Shown here: positions 13,569-15,996 of the stretch, piece by piece
How positions within the stretch are numbered: position 1 is the first letter of the stretch
How the letters are laid out: every line of letters begins with the position of its first letter
Origin: an uncultured Chloroflexota bacterium
GTDB lineage: Bacteria; Chloroflexota; Dehalococcoidia; UBA2247; RBG-13-53-26
NCBI GenBank assembly: GCA_937860285.1
Contig: CALMBS010000504.1
Coordinates: forward strand, 1 to 15,996
Length of the DNA: 15,996 bases
Direction of reading: 5' to 3'
Program-made: the position numbers and the translations under genes
Notes under the pieces: model-generated
What the model was told of the DNA's origin: nothing
The model's input: only the letters and a program-made list of their open reading frames with translations
Databases searched by the model: none

Positions 13569-14498
13569 ATGTTGAAGGGACTGGCCCGGTTTGGCCTCTT
13601 GGCGCTCATGATGCTCAGCCTCATCCCAGGTGTGTCGTGCGCCAGCGGGGACGGCGACAACAATGGAGACGGCAACAACGAGGAGCAGGATGCTGTGCCC
13701 GACGACCAGTTGCCGGCCACCGGCTCGATGATCATCGACCACCGCTGCACTGAGCTCGTTGACGTCCCGCTCGAATGGATCAACCACGCCAGGAGCGATC
13801 TGCACATCGCCTACGGCCATACCTCTCATGGCAGCCAGATCACCACTGGCATGACCGGGCTGGCCAGCTTCGCCAACGCTCCCAACGGCGGGTCCGCCTA
13901 TGCCTGGAATGAGGGCGGCACTGACGGGGCGCTGGACCTCGACGACAGCCCGTTCTCCGGCGCCTCCGACCTGGGAAATCCCAACCGCACGGCCTGGGCC
14001 GGCGCCACCCGCACGTACCTCGACGCCAATCCTGATGTGAACGTGATCATGTGGTCGTGGTGCGGGCAGGCCGACGGTTCGGAGGCGGACATCCAGACCT
14101 ACCTTGATCTCATGAGCCAGCTGGAGGAGGACTACCCCGGGGTCACCTTCGTGTACATGACCGGGCACACCAACGGCTCCGGGCTGACGGGCAACCTCCA
14201 CCTTCGGAACCAGCAGATCCGGGACTACTGCGCGGCCAACAACAAGGTCCTCTACGACTTCGAGGACATCGAGAGCTATGATCCGGACGGCAGGTATTTC
14301 GGGGACAAGAACGTGACGGACAGCTGCGGCTACTCCGGCGGCAACTGGGCCACCGAGTGGCAGGGCTCGCACACCGAGGGCGTTGACTGGTACAGCTGCT
14401 CGTCCGCCCACAGCCAGTCGCTGAATGCCAACCTCAAGGCCTGCGCGGCCTGGTGGCTGTGGGCCCGGCTGGCCGGTTGGGACGGCGCCGCCGCGTAG
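13569..14498 (+). CDS. Exported, probably lipid-anchored protein of unrecognised family
   Basis: A 309-residue protein with a clear signal peptide (basic start LKGLAR, hydrophobic core, then GVSC with Cys24). An Asp/Asn/Gly-rich tether (about 25-45) follows, as in many lipoproteins, although Gly at -3 makes the lipobox imperfect. The remaining domain has conserved-looking blocks: YGHTSHGSQ (82-90), MWSWCGQ (161-167), YMTGHTNGSG (196-205) and a C-terminal CSSAHSQSLNANLKA block with His281. The order of Ser/Gly-, Asn- and late His-containing blocks suggests an SGNH-hydrolase-like fold, but I cannot assign catalytic residues and would not name a function. AAGGAGG (13559-13565) is only 3 bases from ATG 13569 and 6 bases from the in-frame TTG 13572, so TTG may be the real start. 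A GC hairpin spans the stop codon. Confidence 0.85.
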   Translation: MLKGLARFGLLALMMLSLIPGVSCASGDGDNNGDGNNEEQDAVPDDQLPATGSMIIDHRCTELVDVPLEWINHARSDLHIAYGHTSHGSQITTGMTGLASFANAPNGGSAYAWNEGGTDGALDLDDSPFSGASDLGNPNRTAWAGATRTYLDANPDVNVIMWSWCGQADGSEADIQTYLDLMSQLEEDYPGVTFVYMTGHTNGSGLTGNLHLRNQQIRDYCAANNKVLYDFEDIESYDPDGRYFGDKNVTDSCGYSGGNWATEWQGSHTEGVDWYSCSSAHSQSLNANLKACAAWWLWARLAGWDGAAA

Positions 14499-14518
14499 GG
14501 CGGCGATGTAGGGCGGCG
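14486..14518 (+). repeat. Hairpin over the stop codon plus 10-base direct repeat
   Basis: CGCCGCC (14486-14492) pairs with GGCGGCG (14499-14505) around a loop that contains the TAG stop. The 10-mer TAGGGCGGCG occurs at 14496-14505 and again at 14509-14518, so the second copy could pair with the same upstream arm as an alternative. A terminator function is possible but there is no T-run. The remaining gap to the next gene has a 12-base palindrome, listed separately. Confidence 0.4.
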
Positions 14519-14557
14519 CTTGATCTTCCCTCCGCCGGAGTGTACCCTGTTAAGTCC

Positions 14558-14569
14558 TGCCGGCCGGCA
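14558..14569. promoter_or_regulatory. Perfect 12-base palindrome upstream of the UvrA-like gene
   Basis: TGCCGGCCGGCA is fully self-complementary and lies 28 bases before the UvrA-like ATG, downstream of a weak promoter-like pair (TTGATC 14520-14525, TACCCT 14543-14548, 17-base spacing). That position would suit an operator for a dimeric regulator. In GC-rich DNA a GC palindrome can also arise by chance. Confidence 0.3.
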
Positions 14570-14597
14570 CGGCCTGGTCCCGAGGGAGGAGTGTATC

Positions 14598-15996
14598 ATG
14601 AAGACCCACATTGTCGTGCGCGGAGCGCGGACGCACAACCTCAGGAACGTGACCGTCTCCATACCCCGCAACCGGATGGTGGTCTTCACCGGCGTCAGCG
14701 GCAGCGGCAAGTCCAGCCTGGTGTTCGACACCATCTACACCGAGGCGCAGCGCCAGCTCATCGAGACGTTCTCCTCCTTCGCCCGCCGCCGGCTGCCCAA
14801 GCTCTCGCGCCCGCCCATCGACGACATCGAGAATATCTCGACGGCCATCGTCATCGACCAGAAGACCATGGGGCGGACCAGCCGCAGCACGGTGGGCACC
14901 GCCACGGAGATCGCGACCTACCTCCGCCTGCTGTACTCCCGGTTCGCCCGGCCGTTCATCGGCCCCTCCTTTTTCTTCTCCTTCAACAACCCGGAGGGGA
15001 TGTGCCCGGACTGCAAGGGGCTGGGCAAGCGCATCACGGTGGACCTCGACCTGCTGCTCGACCGCGGCCGGTCCCTCCGGGCGGGGTCCGTGACCCACCC
15101 CGACTACAAGGTGGGCGGCTGGAACTGGCGCGAGATCAACGCCTGCGGCCTCTTTGACCCGGACAAGCCGCTGGCGGACTTCACCGAAGAGGAGATGCAG
15201 AGGCTGCTCTATGCGCAGGCGGTGCCCATCACCAAGGCCCACGGTGCGGGCGTCTACGCCAAGAAGTTCGACGGCATCGTGCGCGGCCTGGAACGCCGCT
15301 ACGTGGACAAGAGCGAGGATGAGCTGCCCGAGGGCCGCCGGAACGCCTACCAGCGGTACTTCGTGTACAGCGACTGCCAGTCCTGCCGGGGCACGCGCCT
15401 GAACCCGCGGGCGCTTTCGGCGCTCCTGGAAGGCAGGAACATCGCCGAGCTATGCGACCTGGAGCTCGCGGACCTGGACGGATTCCTGGTGCGCCTCTCC
15501 ATCCCGGAGGCTGAGCCTCTCATCCGGAAGATGCGCTCGGTCCTGGGCCACCTGATCGACATCGGCGTGGACTACCTGTCCCTGAGCCGCCCGGTCTCGA
15601 CGCTGTCGGGCGGCGAGAGCCAGCGGGTGAAGATGGCCCGGCAGCTGGACTGCGACCTGGTGGACATCATGTACATCCTGGATGAGCCGACCATAGGCCT
15701 GCATCCGAAGGACAACGAGCACCTCGTTGCCATGCTCCGGCATCTGCGCGACAAAGGAAACAGCGTGCTCGTCGTCGAACATGACCCCGATGTCATGAGG
15801 GCCGCCGATCATGTCATCGATGTCGGCCCGGGATCCGGGATCCACGGTGGGGAGATCGTGTTCGAGGGCTCGTACGACGAGCTGTGCCGGGCCGGCACTG
15901 TGACGGCCCGGTACCTGCAGAGGCAGCCGGAGCCGGCCGGGGGCCGGAAGGCATGGACTGAGTGGTACGAGGTAAAGCATGCCGCCGTGCACAATC
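14598..15996 (+). CDS. UvrA-like ABC ATPase lacking the UvrB-binding region, partial at window end
   Basis: The first 466 residues of a UvrA-family protein; the frame is still open at the window end. ATG 14598 is preceded by GGGAGGA (14584-14590). Motifs of the first ATPase half are Walker A GVSGSGKSS (32-40), a zinc module with CPDC (136-139) and CQSC (260-263), signature LSGGE (336-340) and Walker B with Asp362-Glu363 (LDEPTIGLH). Then follow VVEHD and DVGPGSG. FSFNN starts at residue 127, whereas in E. coli UvrA the equivalent FSFN lies roughly 110 residues later. The UvrB-binding region is therefore missing, as in UvrA2/DrrC-like paralogues. Such paralogues have been tied to resistance against DNA-binding drugs rather than standard excision repair; applying that here is inference. 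The second ATPase half would lie beyond the window. Confidence 0.92.
   Translation, partial: MKTHIVVRGARTHNLRNVTVSIPRNRMVVFTGVSGSGKSSLVFDTIYTEAQRQLIETFSSFARRRLPKLSRPPIDDIENISTAIVIDQKTMGRTSRSTVGTATEIATYLRLLYSRFARPFIGPSFFFSFNNPEGMCPDCKGLGKRITVDLDLLLDRGRSLRAGSVTHPDYKVGGWNWREINACGLFDPDKPLADFTEEEMQRLLYAQAVPITKAHGAGVYAKKFDGIVRGLERRYVDKSEDELPEGRRNAYQRYFVYSDCQSCRGTRLNPRALSALLEGRNIAELCDLELADLDGFLVRLSIPEAEPLIRKMRSVLGHLIDIGVDYLSLSRPVSTLSGGESQRVKMARQLDCDLVDIMYILDEPTIGLHPKDNEHLVAMLRHLRDKGNSVLVVEHDPDVMRAADHVIDVGPGSGIHGGEIVFEGSYDELCRAGTVTARYLQRQPEPAGGRKAWTEWYEVKHAAVHN

Overview
This is a GC-rich bacterial window. Every gene I can support lies on the + strand, and there is no tRNA, rRNA, CRISPR array or recognisable insertion sequence. 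Arginine AGG codons are frequent, GTG, TTG and probably CTG starts are used, and the molybdoenzyme-type genes suggest an anaerobe. The overall look resembles Chloroflexota (Dehalococcoidia-like), but that is an impression and no marker gene in the window proves it.

Layout. (1) Positions 4-3500: two overlapping ABC half-transporters of the exporter fold, presumably a heterodimer. (2) Positions 3662-9007: a complete five-gene peptide/nickel-type ABC importer, with a lipoprotein substrate-binding protein, two permeases and two ATPases. Large hairpins lie before and after the binding-protein gene. The half-transporter pair plus a Dpp/Nik-type importer may form one uptake locus for a chelate or peptide; this is inferred from context only. 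(3) Positions 9107-13186: a promoter followed by a tight cluster of an arsenite methyltransferase (arsM), a CutA1-type protein, a four-cluster ferredoxin-type subunit and a DmsA-like molybdopterin catalytic subunit. (4) Positions 13205-13398: a strong sigma-70-type promoter driving a 40-residue hydrophobic peptide. (5) Positions 13569-14498: an exported, probably lipid-anchored protein of unrecognised family. (6) Positions 14598 to the window end: the N-terminal part of a UvrA paralogue that lacks the space for a UvrB-binding domain.

The most interesting signal is in arsM. The methyltransferase frame is open from an ATG at 9236 to 10039 except for one in-frame TGA at 9323-9325. That TGA follows three Cys-Ser pairs, exactly where the next Cys of the alternating pattern would fall. 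Starting 12 bases after the TGA there is a hairpin with an AGGCT apical loop that fits what I remember of bacterial SECIS geometry. The simplest reading is a selenocysteine-containing ArsM whose N-terminal metalloid-binding motif is Cys-Ser-Cys-Ser-Cys-Ser-Sec. The neighbouring ferredoxin-type gene appears to start at CTG, placed 6 bases after a perfect AGGAGG.

How the genes may work together: arsM, cutA and the two oxidoreductase genes are closely packed behind one promoter and could form a metal/metalloid-related operon. The oxidoreductase has no Tat signal and no membrane-anchor gene, so it is probably a soluble cytoplasmic enzyme with an unidentified substrate.
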